This document shows positions 54,928 to 63,933 of a stretch of DNA of 64,000 nucleotides, one piece after another (the stretch's first letter is position 1; each line of letters begins with the position of its first letter). The position numbers and the translations under genes are program-made. Origin of the DNA: Thermohalobaculum sp039815685 (GTDB lineage: Bacteria > Pseudomonadota > Alphaproteobacteria > Rhodobacterales > Rhodobacteraceae). Location of the stretch: assembly GCA_039815685.1 (NCBI GenBank), contig JBCBYV010000019.1, positions 37,132 through 101,131 on the forward strand, written 5' to 3'. Below the pieces are notes generated by a model. The model was not told the origin of the DNA. It did no database searches and worked only from the letters and a program-made list of their open reading frames with translations.

Positions 54928-55800
54928 TCAGGCGCCGACCGGGCTCGTAGCGGCGGGGCTTGCGATGGGGCGGCGCGGGAGGACGAGCTGCTCGATATGC
55001 GTGGCAGCAAGCCTACCGCCATAGGTCGCCTGCAGTGTCTCTTCCGTCAGCATCTCGCTTACCGATCCCTCGGCGACCGGGCGCACATTCACGAAGAGCG
55101 CGTGGTCGAAATAGTCGCCGAGGGTGGAGAGGTCGTGATGCACGGCGACGACCGCGCGACCCTCCGCCTTCAGTTCCTCGAGGACGGCGATGATCGCGCG
55201 CTCGGTCGCGGCATCGACGCCGGCAAAGGGTTCGTCGAGCAGATAGAGGTCGGCATCCTGAGCGAGCGCACGGGCGAGGAAGACGCGCTGCTGCTGTCCT
55301 CCCGAAAGCTGCCCGATCTGGCGGGTGGCGAAGTCGTCCATGCCGACGCGGGCGAGGCTCTCGAGCGCCCTCTCGCGGTGGCGCGCCGTGCGGCGGCCGA
55401 GCAGGCCGAGATCGCGATAGAGCCCCATCATCACGACGTCGATCACGCGGGTCGGGAAGTCCCAGTCGACGCTTGCGCGCTGGGGCACATAGGCGATACG
55501 GGCGCGGGCATCCTCGATCGGGCGGCCGAACACCGTGACGGTACCGGAGACGCGCGGCACGATGCCGAGCGCTGCCTTGAGCAGCGTCGATTTGCCCGCG
55601 CCGTTCGGGCCCACGATGGCGCTCATGGCCGCCGCCGGGAAGGTCGCATCGACCGAGAACACCGCCGGTTTCTCCCCATAGGACGCCGTCAGACCGCGGA
55701 TCGCGAGCGGGCTCGCCGACAGATAAGGTGCCTTGGCCGCTGCGCTCGCACGGACGCGGCGGCCGTGATCGGTGGCGAGGGCGAGTTGGGCGGGGGTCAT
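54928..55800 (-). CDS. sitB: Manganese/iron ABC transporter ATP-binding protein SitB
   Basis: A 290-aa ABC ATPase. Motifs: Walker A GPNGAGKSTLL, signature LSGGQQQRV, Walker B LYLLDEPFAGVD, and switch His in VAVHHDL. VPQRASVDWDFP is characteristic of the Mn/Zn importer branch. Started at MTPAQLALATDHG (55800), with GGAGG some ten bases upstream; the frame continues to 55866 without a better site. It lies between sitA and sitC with gaps of 16 and 8 bp. Confidence 0.9.
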   Translation of the reverse strand: MTPAQLALATDHGRRVRASAAAKAPYLSASPLAIRGLTASYGEKPAVFSVDATFPAAAMSAIVGPNGAGKSTLLKAALGIVPRVSGTVTVFGRPIEDARARIAYVPQRASVDWDFPTRVIDVVMMGLYRDLGLLGRRTARHRERALESLARVGMDDFATRQIGQLSGGQQQRVFLARALAQDADLYLLDEPFAGVDAATERAIIAVLEELKAEGRAVVAVHHDLSTLGDYFDHALFVNVRPVAEGSVSEMLTEETLQATYGGRLAATHIEQLVLPRRPIASPAATSPVGA

Positions 55801-55816
55801 GACGCGCGTCCTCCGA

Positions 55817-56776
55817 TCAGAGCGACAGGCGCCCGGCCATGCCATTCTCAGGGGCCTGGCCGCCAAGCGCGCGGGCGATGGTCGTGGCGTTGTGGTCGAT
55901 CATGCCGAGATAGGTGCCCTCATACGTCCCCGGTCGGCCCATGGCGTCGGAAAAAAGCTCGCCGCCGATGACGACCTCATGGCCGCGAGCCGACGCGCCT
56001 TCCGCCAGAGCACGGATGTTGCGGTCCGAGACGGAGCTTTCGACAAAGATCGCGCGGATATCCCGTTCAACGAGGAGGGTTACCAGTTCCTCGATACGGG
56101 CGAGGCCTGCCTCGCTCTCGGTCGAGATACCCTGGATGCCGACGACGTCGAAGTCGTAGGCCGCGCCGAAATAGTTGAAGGCGTCATGCGCGGTGACGAG
56201 GACGCGCTGCTCGGCCGGCACGCTCGAGAGGATCTCCCGCGTGTAGCCGCCGAGTGTCTCGACTTCATCGCTGTAGCTTGCGGCTGCTTCGGCGAAGGCG
56301 TCGGCGTTGGCCGGTGCAATCTCAGTCAGGGCGGCGCGGATACGGTCGACCACGAAGACCCAGAGCGTTGGATCCATCCAGACATGGGGGTCGCGCCTGT
56401 CGGCATAGTCGTCATGCGCGATGAGCCGGTCGGCCGGGACGCCGTCCGCTACCGCGACGACGGGGCGCCGCTCGCCGAGCTCGAGCAGGAACTCTTCCAT
56501 CTGCGCTTCGAGATAGAGCCCGTGCCAGAGCGTGATGTCAGCGCGGGTCATGGCGAGCACGTCCGAGCGGGTCTGGCGGAAGGCATGGGGGTCGACACCG
56601 GGGCCCATCAGCGCCGTGACTTCTGCGCTGTCGCCCGCCAAGCGCCGCGCCGCATCCGCGATCATGCCGGTGGTCGCGACTACCCGAAGCGTCTCGGCGG
56701 CGATGAGCGTCGCGGGGAGGGTGGTGCCGAAACCGGCTGCGAGAGAGCCTGTCAGGAAGCTTCTGCGTGTGGTCAA
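55817..56776 (-). CDS. sitA: Manganese/iron ABC transporter substrate-binding protein SitA
   Basis: A cluster A-I metal-binding protein of 319 aa. The best start is a TTG at 56776, six bases after AGGAG, giving MTTRRSFLTGSLAAGFG, a twin-arginine-type signal. An upstream ATG at 56821 would bury this signal 15 residues in. Metal ligands of the family are visible: His64 in GVDPHAFRQTRSD, His in RDPHVWMDP, Glu in FVESSVSD and a later Asp in GMIDHNA. The first gene of sitABCD, it faces mur across a 216-bp control region. Tat export would mean it folds before crossing the membrane. Confidence 0.9.
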   Translation of the reverse strand: MTTRRSFLTGSLAAGFGTTLPATLIAAETLRVVATTGMIADAARRLAGDSAEVTALMGPGVDPHAFRQTRSDVLAMTRADITLWHGLYLEAQMEEFLLELGERRPVVAVADGVPADRLIAHDDYADRRDPHVWMDPTLWVFVVDRIRAALTEIAPANADAFAEAAASYSDEVETLGGYTREILSSVPAEQRVLVTAHDAFNYFGAAYDFDVVGIQGISTESEAGLARIEELVTLLVERDIRAIFVESSVSDRNIRALAEGASARGHEVVIGGELFSDAMGRPGTYEGTYLGMIDHNATTIARALGGQAPENGMAGRLSL

Positions 56777-56827
56777 GGTGATCTCCTGTAGCGCATCCCG
56801 AAGGGCGGAAGGGCCTACCAACTTTTA

Positions 56828-56844
56828 TTGCAACTCATTCGCAA
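56828..56844. promoter_or_regulatory. Candidate Mur/Fur operator between sitA and mur
   Basis: TTGCAACTCATTCGCAA is an imperfect palindrome of the form TTGCnAnTnAnTnGCAA centred at 56836. It lies 52 bp upstream of the sitA start and resembles the alphaproteobacterial manganese-responsive (Mur) operator, described from memory as TGCAAA-like arms around an AT-rich centre. Binding would repress sitABCD in high manganese. Confidence 0.6.
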
Positions 56845-56992
56845 CTGCAGGTGAAGATGTGGCCATTGTGGCGATGCGTCAAGTCCTTTGCTGGCACTGA
56901 ATGTCGCAGGCTACCGTCTTGCCGCTCCGTGAAGGTTCGTTCCGGCGCCGCGTGTCTCTTGCAAAGGCTTCTCATCTGGCTAGGGTCGCGCC

Positions 56993-57427
56993 ATGGCGGA
57001 GAAGGACGATTGCGGGACCGAGGCCGAGGCCATGGAAGAGGCGTTGCGCTCGGAGGGCGTGCGGCTCACCCGGCAGCGCAAGGCGATCCTGCAGGTGCTC
57101 GCCGAGTCGGCCGATCATCCGGACGCGCATGAGCTTCATCGCCGGGCGCAGGAAGCGGATGACAGCGTGTCGCTCGCCACGGTCTATCGCACCCTGTCCG
57201 TGCTCGAGACCAAGGGCGTCGTGCAGCGCCACGCCTTCGAAGGGGCGCCCGCACGCTTCGAGACGGCTGATGCGCCCCATCACGACCACATCATCGACCT
57301 AGACAGTCGCGAGGTGATCGAGTTCACGAGCCCCGAGATCGAGCGGCTGCAGAAGGAGATCGCCCGCCGGCACGGCTACGAGGTCGTGTCGCACCGGCTG
57401 GAGCTTTACTGCCGAAGGCGCCGTTAG
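56993..57427 (+). CDS. mur: Fur-family manganese-responsive regulator (Mur-like)
   Basis: A 144-aa Fur-family repressor. The winged helix (RLTRQRKAILQVLAES; VSLATVYRTLSVLETKGVV) is followed by the metal site APHHDHIIDLDSREVIEF. The position that carries CxxC in zinc-binding Fur/Zur proteins reads IIDLDS here, as in rhizobial and roseobacter Fur/Mur proteins, which lack the structural zinc site. Divergent from sitABCD, so it most likely represses Mn uptake when Mn is plentiful; an Fe-responding Fur is the alternative. Confidence 0.87.
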   Translation: MAEKDDCGTEAEAMEEALRSEGVRLTRQRKAILQVLAESADHPDAHELHRRAQEADDSVSLATVYRTLSVLETKGVVQRHAFEGAPARFETADAPHHDHIIDLDSREVIEFTSPEIERLQKEIARRHGYEVVSHRLELYCRRRR

Positions 57428-57891
57428 AGCTCGAAACGGGCCCGGCCCCCACCCATTCCTATTCTACCTGTCAAACAGTGAACATTGAGAGAACGAACTC
57501 GTCTTCCTTATCCACGGCGGCGGCGCGCGCCGATGTCGTCGGCGCTGCGCCCTTCGGTCCAGGGCCTTGGCTCCATATGGCGGCTGGCGATGTTCGCGTG
57601 ATCGAGGCACGGTGGCAGGTCTGTCGGCAGGCATTGACGTTGGTGGGCGCTGTCTTTGGGAGCGCTCCGACCTCTAGTACGGTACTGCTGTGTCGTAGGT
57701 CTCATCGTCGTTTGGCGAGCCACGGTGAACGCTGTGCGGTGCCTCGCGCAGAAGTATCGCTCCCCGTCATCGCGCGGTCAGTGCGCCGACAGGACTGCCT
57801 CTTTAGGATCCCGCGCGAGATCGGATCCAAGGTCCCAAGCCCTCGACCTTATGCGTCTGGATCGAGGCTTGGCGTTACATGCCGGGCTTGG
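57428..57891. other. 464-bp region without a recognisable gene
   Basis: Open frames cross this interval on both strands, but their translations are Arg/Ala-rich, have no recognisable motif, and continue as shadows of bciA. No hairpin with a T-tract, tRNA or insertion-sequence end was identified. It separates mur from the convergent bciA gene. Confidence 0.5.
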
Positions 57892-58917
57892 TCAGAAGAC
57901 GGCGTGGTCGCCCCGCTCGAGCTGCAGGTCGCCGCTGAGAAGGCGTGCCTGGTAGTCTTCGAGCCGGTCGGTGCCCCATTCCGGCGTAGCGTCGGCAAGG
58001 TATCGGCCCGTCTCGGGGTCGCGCAGCAGCATCGACTCGGTCGCATAGTACCGGCCGATGCGGGCGAGTTCGGTTTTCTCGGCGAGGCGGGGCGAGAGGC
58101 GGCCGATTGCGGTGAGACCGAAGATGATCGCGTCCAGCAGGCCCACGGGCACGCGACGGGTGCTCACCCTTTGGCCAAGAAGACGGCTCAGCATGGCTGC
58201 CTGATCCAGCGGGGTGATGGCAGGGCCCGGGCCACCGATGGGCAGGATGCGATCCCAGCGCTCTGGCCTCTCGAGGCAGCCGGCGATGAAATCGGCAAGG
58301 TCCGCGTCGGAGATGGGTTTGCAGGCCGTGAGCTTTCCGTCGCCGAAGACGAGGAAGGGTCTGCCTTGCCGCACCCTCTCGACCTGGCCGGAGAGGGATT
58401 TGAAGTAGGCGGTCGGGCGCACGATGGAATAGCGCAGCCCCGAGGCCATCAGCGCTTCCTCGAAGGCCAGCTTTGCGTGCTGGAACGCGAGCAGGGGCTT
58501 CTGCACGCAGATTGCCGAGAGCAGGACGAAATGGCTCACACCTGCGGCCTTTGCCGCCTCGAGCGCCAGGAGATGCGCGCGGTGATCGATGGCCCAGGCA
58601 TCCGCGGGTACGCCCGTGCGCGAGGCGAGGCAGGAGACGACGGCATCGAAGCGCTCCCCGCGAAACCCGTCCCGTGCGAGCGAGCCCGCATCCGCGACAT
58701 TGCCGAAGCGGAGATCGGCGCCGGGGAGGCGTTCGGCAATGGCTGCCCCCTCCAGTCTGCCACCCGGACCCGCGCGCGGCCTGACGAGGCAGGCGACATC
58801 ATGCCCGCGGGCGACGAGTGCTGCAACGGTCGCCTGCCCGATGGTACCCGTCGCGCCGAGGACGAGAACTCGTTTCCGCTTCAATGCGGTTTCGCGGTCT
58901 TCGGAACTGTTCGTCAT
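57892..58917 (-). CDS. bciA: Divinyl (proto)chlorophyllide 8-vinyl-reductase, BciA type
   Basis: A 341-aa NmrA/SDR-type reductase that reduces the C8 vinyl group in (bacterio)chlorophyll synthesis using NADPH. The dinucleotide motif is LVLGATGTIGQATV. Long BciA-specific stretches are present: LLSAICVQKPLLAFQHAK, FKSLSGQVERVRQGRPF, LTACKPISDADL, ELARIGRYYATESML and the C-terminal RGDHAVF. GGGAAGGG precedes the ATG. No other bacteriochlorophyll or carotenoid gene lies in the window, so it is detached from any photosynthesis gene cluster. Its presence implies current or ancestral phototrophy. Confidence 0.92.
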   Translation of the reverse strand: MTNSSEDRETALKRKRVLVLGATGTIGQATVAALVARGHDVACLVRPRAGPGGRLEGAAIAERLPGADLRFGNVADAGSLARDGFRGERFDAVVSCLASRTGVPADAWAIDHRAHLLALEAAKAAGVSHFVLLSAICVQKPLLAFQHAKLAFEEALMASGLRYSIVRPTAYFKSLSGQVERVRQGRPFLVFGDGKLTACKPISDADLADFIAGCLERPERWDRILPIGGPGPAITPLDQAAMLSRLLGQRVSTRRVPVGLLDAIIFGLTAIGRLSPRLAEKTELARIGRYYATESMLLRDPETGRYLADATPEWGTDRLEDYQARLLSGDLQLERGDHAVF

Positions 58918-58960
58918 GGCCCTTCCCGCTCGCAGTTAGCCACGGGACTGCGGGGCATGA

Positions 58961-60397
58961 CTAGGGCAGCAGGATGCTTGCATCCGGGCGCGGCAGGCGG
59001 GCGTGCGCGGCCACCAGAGCGTCGAGCTTCGCCAGCACCGCCTCGCCCGGCATGCAGGTGCGGCGGGTCTCGAGGCTCACATGGAGGAGGAACTGCTCGC
59101 CCGTCGCGGCCTCCGTTCCATCCGCCTTGAAGATGCGGTGGAAGAGGCGGAGTTTCTTGCCCCCGCCGTCGAGCACCTGGGTGGTGACGCGGATCGCCTC
59201 GCCCGCCAGCAGTTCGTCGAGGAATCGGATGCGAACATCGACAGTGAAGTAGCTGAGGCCCGCGTCGATATAGGCGGCGTCGGCGCCGATGGCGGCCATG
59301 ACCACCTCCGAGGCGTCCGAGAAGACCTGGCCGTAGCGGCTCTCGTTCATGTGGCCGTTCACGTCGGTCCAGTCGATGGGGATCGTGCGCCGGATCGTCT
59401 CCATCGGGCCGTCGCCGGGTTCGGGATCGGGCAAGGTGGTTTCGTGATCGGCGATGAGGCGACCGGCGGCGGCGCGCCGGCCTTTCAGGGCCCGGAGGAT
59501 GGCGACGAGGTTGTCGTCGCGCAGGCGCTCGAGCTCCCGGATGCTGAGATGACCGGACTGTGCGTCGGATTGGCTGGCGATGGTCTCGACGAGGCCTTCG
59601 GTGAGATCGGGGACGTCCATGAGCTTCGTCCACGGCCATTTCAGCGCCGGGCCGAACTGCGCCATGAAGTGCTTCATCCCGGCCTCGCCACCGGCCACGC
59701 GATAGGTCTCGAAGAGCCCCATCTGCGCCCAGCGGAGGCCGAAGCCCAGTCGGATCGCTTCGTCGATCTCCTCTGTCGTCGCGACGCCGTCCTTCACGAG
59801 CCAGAGCGCCTCGCGCCACACAGCCTCGAGGAACCGGTCGGCGATATGGGCGTCGATCTCAGCCCGGACGCGAAGCGGGGCCATGCCGATGGCGCGGAGG
59901 ATCGCCTCCGCCCGGTCGATAACCGCGGCGTCGGCAGCTGGGCCGGGGACGACCTCGACGAGGGGCAGGAGATAGACCGGATTGAACGGGTGGGCGACGA
60001 AGAGGCGGCCAGGGTGGCGCGCGCCCTCGCGGAGCTGGCTCGGGGTGAAGCCCGAGGTGGAGGAGCCGATGGGGGTGTCGGTACCTGCCGCCGCCTCGAT
60101 CTCCGCGATGACGCGGTGCTTGAGGTCGAGCCTTTCGGGGACGCTTTCCTGGATCCAGCCGGCGCCCTCCACCGCCTCACCGACGCTGGCGGCGAAGCTC
60201 AGCCGCCCCTCGGCGGGCAATGCGTGGTCGTAGAGCATCGGCAGGGCGCGGCGGGCACCGGCGAGGACCTCGCCGATCTTGCGCTCCGCTTCCGGGTCCG
60301 GGTCCGCGACCGCAACGTCCCAGCCATTCAGCAGGAACCGCGCCGCCCAGCCGCCGCCGATGACGCCGCCGCCGATGATTGCTGCCTTCTGGGTCAT
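58961..60397 (-). CDS. Carnitine 3-dehydrogenase fused to betainyl-CoA thioesterase
   Basis: A 478-aa fusion. Residues 1-315 are a 3-hydroxyacyl-CoA dehydrogenase fold (AAIIGGGVIGGGWAARFLL NAD site; FVAHPFNPVYLLPLVEV with the catalytic His) matching L-carnitine dehydrogenase. Residues about 340-478 are a hotdog thioesterase (IDWTDVNGHMNESRYGQVF). The same fusion occurs in Sinorhizobium-type carnitine degradation. ATG at 60397 has GGAGG four bases before it. The dehydrogenase makes 3-dehydrocarnitine; the thioesterase releases glycine betaine from betainyl-CoA made by the BKACE encoded upstream. Confidence 0.88.
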   Translation of the reverse strand: MTQKAAIIGGGVIGGGWAARFLLNGWDVAVADPDPEAERKIGEVLAGARRALPMLYDHALPAEGRLSFAASVGEAVEGAGWIQESVPERLDLKHRVIAEIEAAAGTDTPIGSSTSGFTPSQLREGARHPGRLFVAHPFNPVYLLPLVEVVPGPAADAAVIDRAEAILRAIGMAPLRVRAEIDAHIADRFLEAVWREALWLVKDGVATTEEIDEAIRLGFGLRWAQMGLFETYRVAGGEAGMKHFMAQFGPALKWPWTKLMDVPDLTEGLVETIASQSDAQSGHLSIRELERLRDDNLVAILRALKGRRAAAGRLIADHETTLPDPEPGDGPMETIRRTIPIDWTDVNGHMNESRYGQVFSDASEVVMAAIGADAAYIDAGLSYFTVDVRIRFLDELLAGEAIRVTTQVLDGGGKKLRLFHRIFKADGTEAATGEQFLLHVSLETRRTCMPGEAVLAKLDALVAAHARLPRPDASILLP

Positions 60398-60422
60398 GGG
60401 GCCTCCGTTTCTGGACATGCGA

Positions 60423-61199
60423 TCAGGGCGCGAGCGTTTCGGTGTGGCCGTCGATGGCGACGGCCTGTCCCGCGATGCGGGCGCCGGCGGGGGAGGCGAG
60501 CCATAGGGCGGTGGCGGCGATATCCTCGGCCCTGACCCAGGAGCGGAGCGAGACGCCTTGGACATAGAGCGCCCGCGTCTCGTCCTCGGTCAGGCCCTTG
60601 GCGGCCGCCTCCATGGCGATCACCCGGTCCATTCGCGGGCCTTCGACGGCGCCGGGGCAGAGCGCGTTGACCCGCACGCCATGGGGACCGAGCTCCATCG
60701 CGAGGGTCTTCATGAGCCCGACGATACCCCATTTGGCGGCGGCGTAGGGGGATCGGTCCGGATAGCCGTGCTGGCCGGCGGTGCTGCTGGTCAGCAAGAT
60801 CAGCCCCGAGCCCTGCACCTTCATCCGGCTCGCCGCCCACCGGCAGGCAAGGAAGGCTCCGTCGAGGTTCACCGAAAGACAGGCACGCCAGTCCGCGAGC
60901 GCCAAGGTCTCGACCGGCCCGGCGGGCCCGCCCGTGCCGGCATTGGCGCACATGACATCTACGCCGCCGAAGTGAGCCTCGACTTTGGCGAAGAACGCGA
61001 CCATCGCGCCTTCGTTCGTCACATCCGCGATGCGGGCGATCAGGCCGTCCTCACCATCGACGGCCTGCACCGCGTCGGCATCGGCATCGCAAACCGCCAC
61101 CCGCGCGCCCGCGTCGCGGAACGCCCGCGCCATGGCGAGCCCGATGCCGGCCGCCCCGCCCGTGACGATAACCCGCTGACCATCACGCATCGTCGTCAT
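60423..61199 (-). CDS. Short-chain dehydrogenase/reductase
   Basis: A 258-aa SDR with the NAD(P) motif VTGGAAGIGLAMA, NAG in MCANAGTGG, catalytic Ser in LTSSTAG and the YxxxK pair in SPYAAAKWG. Asp following the second strand (VAVCDADAD) suggests NAD rather than NADP. It sits between the BKACE and the carnitine dehydrogenase fusion on one strand, so it likely serves carnitine or the acetoacetate product (possibly a 3-hydroxybutyrate dehydrogenase role); the sequence alone does not fix the substrate. Confidence 0.88.
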   Translation of the reverse strand: MTTMRDGQRVIVTGGAAGIGLAMARAFRDAGARVAVCDADADAVQAVDGEDGLIARIADVTNEGAMVAFFAKVEAHFGGVDVMCANAGTGGPAGPVETLALADWRACLSVNLDGAFLACRWAASRMKVQGSGLILLTSSTAGQHGYPDRSPYAAAKWGIVGLMKTLAMELGPHGVRVNALCPGAVEGPRMDRVIAMEAAAKGLTEDETRALYVQGVSLRSWVRAEDIAATALWLASPAGARIAGQAVAIDGHTETLAP

Positions 61200-61349
61200 C
61201 CGTCTTTCGGCGAGAGCAGCGAGACCGAGAGCGCCTTGGTGCCATTCAGGCAGCCTTCGCTTGTGGTGGCGCAGACGCGCTGTCTCAGCACTGCCGTGCA
61301 GCAGTTCGCGGGAAGCGGTCGCGCGCTCATGCCGCCTACCGGCCGAGCG

Positions 61350-62264
61350 CTAAGCCGCGACTGGGGCACGCTTTTCGAGACCGAGGCGGGCGCGGACCTC
61401 CTCGGGGCCGATCACGCGGGCGCCGAGGCGCTCGATGATACCGACAGCGCGATCGACAAGCTGGGCGTTCGTCGCGAGCACGCCCTTGTCGAGGAAAAGG
61501 TTGTCCTCGAGGCCGACGCGCACATTCCCGCCCGCCAGCACCGCCGCGGCCACATAGGGCATCTGGTGGCGGCCAAGCGAGAAGGCCGACCAGTGCCAGT
61601 CGGACGGCACGTTGTTCACCATCGCCATCAGCGTGTTGAGATCGTCCGGCGCGCCCCAGGGCACGCCCATGCAGAGCTGCACGAGGGCAGGGCCGTCGAG
61701 CACGCCCTCCTCTACGAGCCGTTTCGCGAGCCAGAGATGGCCCGTGTCGAACGCCTCGATCTCAGGCTTCACGCCGAGCGCGGTCATCGCACTTCCCATC
61801 GCCCGCAGCATGCCGGGCGTGTTGGTCATGACGTAGTCGGCCTCGGCGAAGTTCATCGTGCCGCAGTCGAGCGTGCAGATCTCGGGCCGGCTCTCCGCGA
61901 TATGCGCGACACGCGCCTCCGCCCCGATCATGTCGGTCCCGTCGCGGAGGGGCAGCGGCTCGGTGGGCGGGCCGAAGACGAGATCACCGCCCATGCCCGC
62001 CGTCAGGTTGAGCACCATGTCGATCTCCGCGTCGCGGATCCGGTCGGTCACCTCGCGATAAAGGGCGAGATCGCGGGCCGGCTTGCCCGTCTCCGGGTCG
62101 CGCACATGGGCGTGCACGACCGCTGCCCCTGCCTTCGCCGCATCGATGGCCGCCGCCGCGATCTGGGCGGGGCTGCGGGGGACATGCGGGCTCCGCTCCT
62201 GGGTGCCGCCGCTGCCGGTGAGGGCGCAGGTGATGAAGACCTCGCGGTTCATGGCGAGCGGCAT
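61350..62264 (-). CDS. 3-keto acid cleavage enzyme (BKACE, DUF849), probably dehydrocarnitine cleavage
   Basis: A 304-aa BKACE protein. The zinc pair is His51 and His53 in VVHAHVRDPETG; the opening ITCALTGSGGTQERSPHVP and the late GGNVRVGLEDNLF are family signatures. BKACE enzymes move the acyl part of a 3-keto acid to a CoA thioester and release acetoacetate. Next to carnitine dehydrogenase this gives dehydrocarnitine plus acetyl-CoA to betainyl-CoA plus acetoacetate. GGAGGAG precedes the ATG. The 150 bp to the SDR gene hold no feature. Confidence 0.88.
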   Translation of the reverse strand: MPLAMNREVFITCALTGSGGTQERSPHVPRSPAQIAAAAIDAAKAGAAVVHAHVRDPETGKPARDLALYREVTDRIRDAEIDMVLNLTAGMGGDLVFGPPTEPLPLRDGTDMIGAEARVAHIAESRPEICTLDCGTMNFAEADYVMTNTPGMLRAMGSAMTALGVKPEIEAFDTGHLWLAKRLVEEGVLDGPALVQLCMGVPWGAPDDLNTLMAMVNNVPSDWHWSAFSLGRHQMPYVAAAVLAGGNVRVGLEDNLFLDKGVLATNAQLVDRAVGIIERLGARVIGPEEVRARLGLEKRAPVAA

Positions 62265-62471
62265 GATGGCTCCTCCCAGACAGGGGTGCCGGTCGAGCGC
62301 CGGCGTGAGGCGGCACGCTAGCGGCGCCTCGGGGATGTGCCTAGTCCGGCCGCGACACGGCGCGCCGTTTCCGCCCGGGTTGTCTTCGCGGATGACAGGC
62401 CGCAAAGCGCGTGATTTGATCGAATTGTCCCAAAGCGAAACACTAATCAAGATAACAAGAAAGGACACATC

Positions 62472-63896
62472 ATGGCACTGATCGAGGGTTTTTTCGCCTG
62501 GATTGGCGACGTCACCTGGGGCTGGTCCCTGATCCCGCTTCTGGTCGTTCTTGGCATCCTCTTCACGCTCGTCTCCGGCTTCGTGCAGATCCGGTTCTTC
62601 AAGCGCATGTTCCGCGTGCTGTTCCCGACCGAGAGCACGGGTCATGAAGATCAAGTCTCATCGCGCGAGGCGCTGTTGGTCTCGGTCGGCGGGCGCGTCG
62701 GGGGCGGCAATATCGCGGGCGTGGCGGTCGCGATCACGCTCGGCGGGCCGGGTGCCGTGTTCTGGATGTGGGCGATCGCGCTCGTCGGCATGGCGACGTC
62801 GCTCTTCGAGTGCTCGCTGGCGCAGCTCTACAAGCGCAGCCAGCCGGACGGGACCTATCGCGGCGGCCCGGCGCGCTACATCATCTATGGGCTCGGGCAG
62901 GACTTCCGCTGGCTCTCGATCGTCTATGCCGTCTGCCTTATCGCGGCCTTCGCCTTCGGCTTCAACGCGTTCCAGGGCAACACGGTCGCGGGCGCTGCGG
63001 AGGACAGCCTCGGGGTCGACCGCCTCTGGACCGGCATCTTCCTCGCAGCGGTCACGGGCCTCGTGGTCTATGGCGGCATCCGGCGCATCGCGAAGGTCGC
63101 CGATGTGATCATCCCGGTGATGGCCATCGGCTATATCGGCATGGCGCTCCTGGTGATCCTCATCAACCTGCCGAGCCTGCCCGGTGTCCTCTACGACATC
63201 GTCGCCAATGCCTTCGGGCTCGAGGAGGCGGTGTCGGGCGGCATGGGCGCTGCCATCGCGCAGGGCCTGCGCCGCGGGCTCTTCTCCAACGAGGCGGGGC
63301 TCGGCTCGGCGCCCAACGTGGCGGCGGTCGCCTGGGTGCCGCATCCGGTGAGCCAGGGGGTCGTGCAATCCCTCTCGGTCTTCATCGACACGATCATCAT
63401 CTGCTCCTGCACCGCCTTCATGATCCTCCTCGGCGAGGTCTATGTCGCGGGGGATGCGGAGATAAACGGCGTGGTGCTCACGCAGCAGTCGCTGGTCGGT
63501 CATCTTGGTGAGTGGACGCAGTATTTCCTGACGGCGGCGGTCCTGCTCTTCGCCTTCAGCTCCATCATCTACAACTACTATCTGGGAGAGAACGCGCTGA
63601 CGACGCTGACGGAGCATCCTTATTCACTTCATGCGCTCAGGATCTTCATCGTGTTGCTGGTCTTCCTGGGCGCGATTGCGCCGGGGGCGACGGCGGTCTT
63701 CTTCTTCTCCGACCCGATGATGGGGATCCTCGCCTTGGTGAACCTCGTGGCGCTCACCATGCTCTTTCCCGTCGGCATGCGGCTTCTCAACGATTACCGC
63801 CGGCAGCTCGATGCCGGGATCGAGGAGCCCGTGCTGAACCCGGATGAATGGTCGGATCTCGACATCGACCCCACGGCCTGGAACGGCAAGGCCTGA
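62472..63896 (+). CDS. Alanine/glycine:sodium symporter (AGCS family)
   Basis: A 474-aa inner-membrane symporter with about eleven helices. AGCS stretches are visible: GGRVGGGNIAGVAVAITLGG then PGAVFWMWAIALVGM, and GLFSNEAGLGSAPNVAA. AAAGGA precedes the ATG. It takes up alanine, glycine or related amino acids with sodium. It is divergent from the carnitine genes, separated by about 200 bp, and could import a related substrate, though nothing in the sequence shows this. The length is typical. Confidence 0.92.
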   Translation: MALIEGFFAWIGDVTWGWSLIPLLVVLGILFTLVSGFVQIRFFKRMFRVLFPTESTGHEDQVSSREALLVSVGGRVGGGNIAGVAVAITLGGPGAVFWMWAIALVGMATSLFECSLAQLYKRSQPDGTYRGGPARYIIYGLGQDFRWLSIVYAVCLIAAFAFGFNAFQGNTVAGAAEDSLGVDRLWTGIFLAAVTGLVVYGGIRRIAKVADVIIPVMAIGYIGMALLVILINLPSLPGVLYDIVANAFGLEEAVSGGMGAAIAQGLRRGLFSNEAGLGSAPNVAAVAWVPHPVSQGVVQSLSVFIDTIIICSCTAFMILLGEVYVAGDAEINGVVLTQQSLVGHLGEWTQYFLTAAVLLFAFSSIIYNYYLGENALTTLTEHPYSLHALRIFIVLLVFLGAIAPGATAVFFFSDPMMGILALVNLVALTMLFPVGMRLLNDYRRQLDAGIEEPVLNPDEWSDLDIDPTAWNGKA

Positions 63897-63933
63897 GCCT
63901 CGTGGCGGCGGCCTGTTACCGGGGCCCCGCCAG

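Noticed and set aside
57478..59130. 550-codon plus-strand frame after mur
   Set aside because: It runs antisense through bciA, which has strong family signatures; the part before bciA has no recognisable content.
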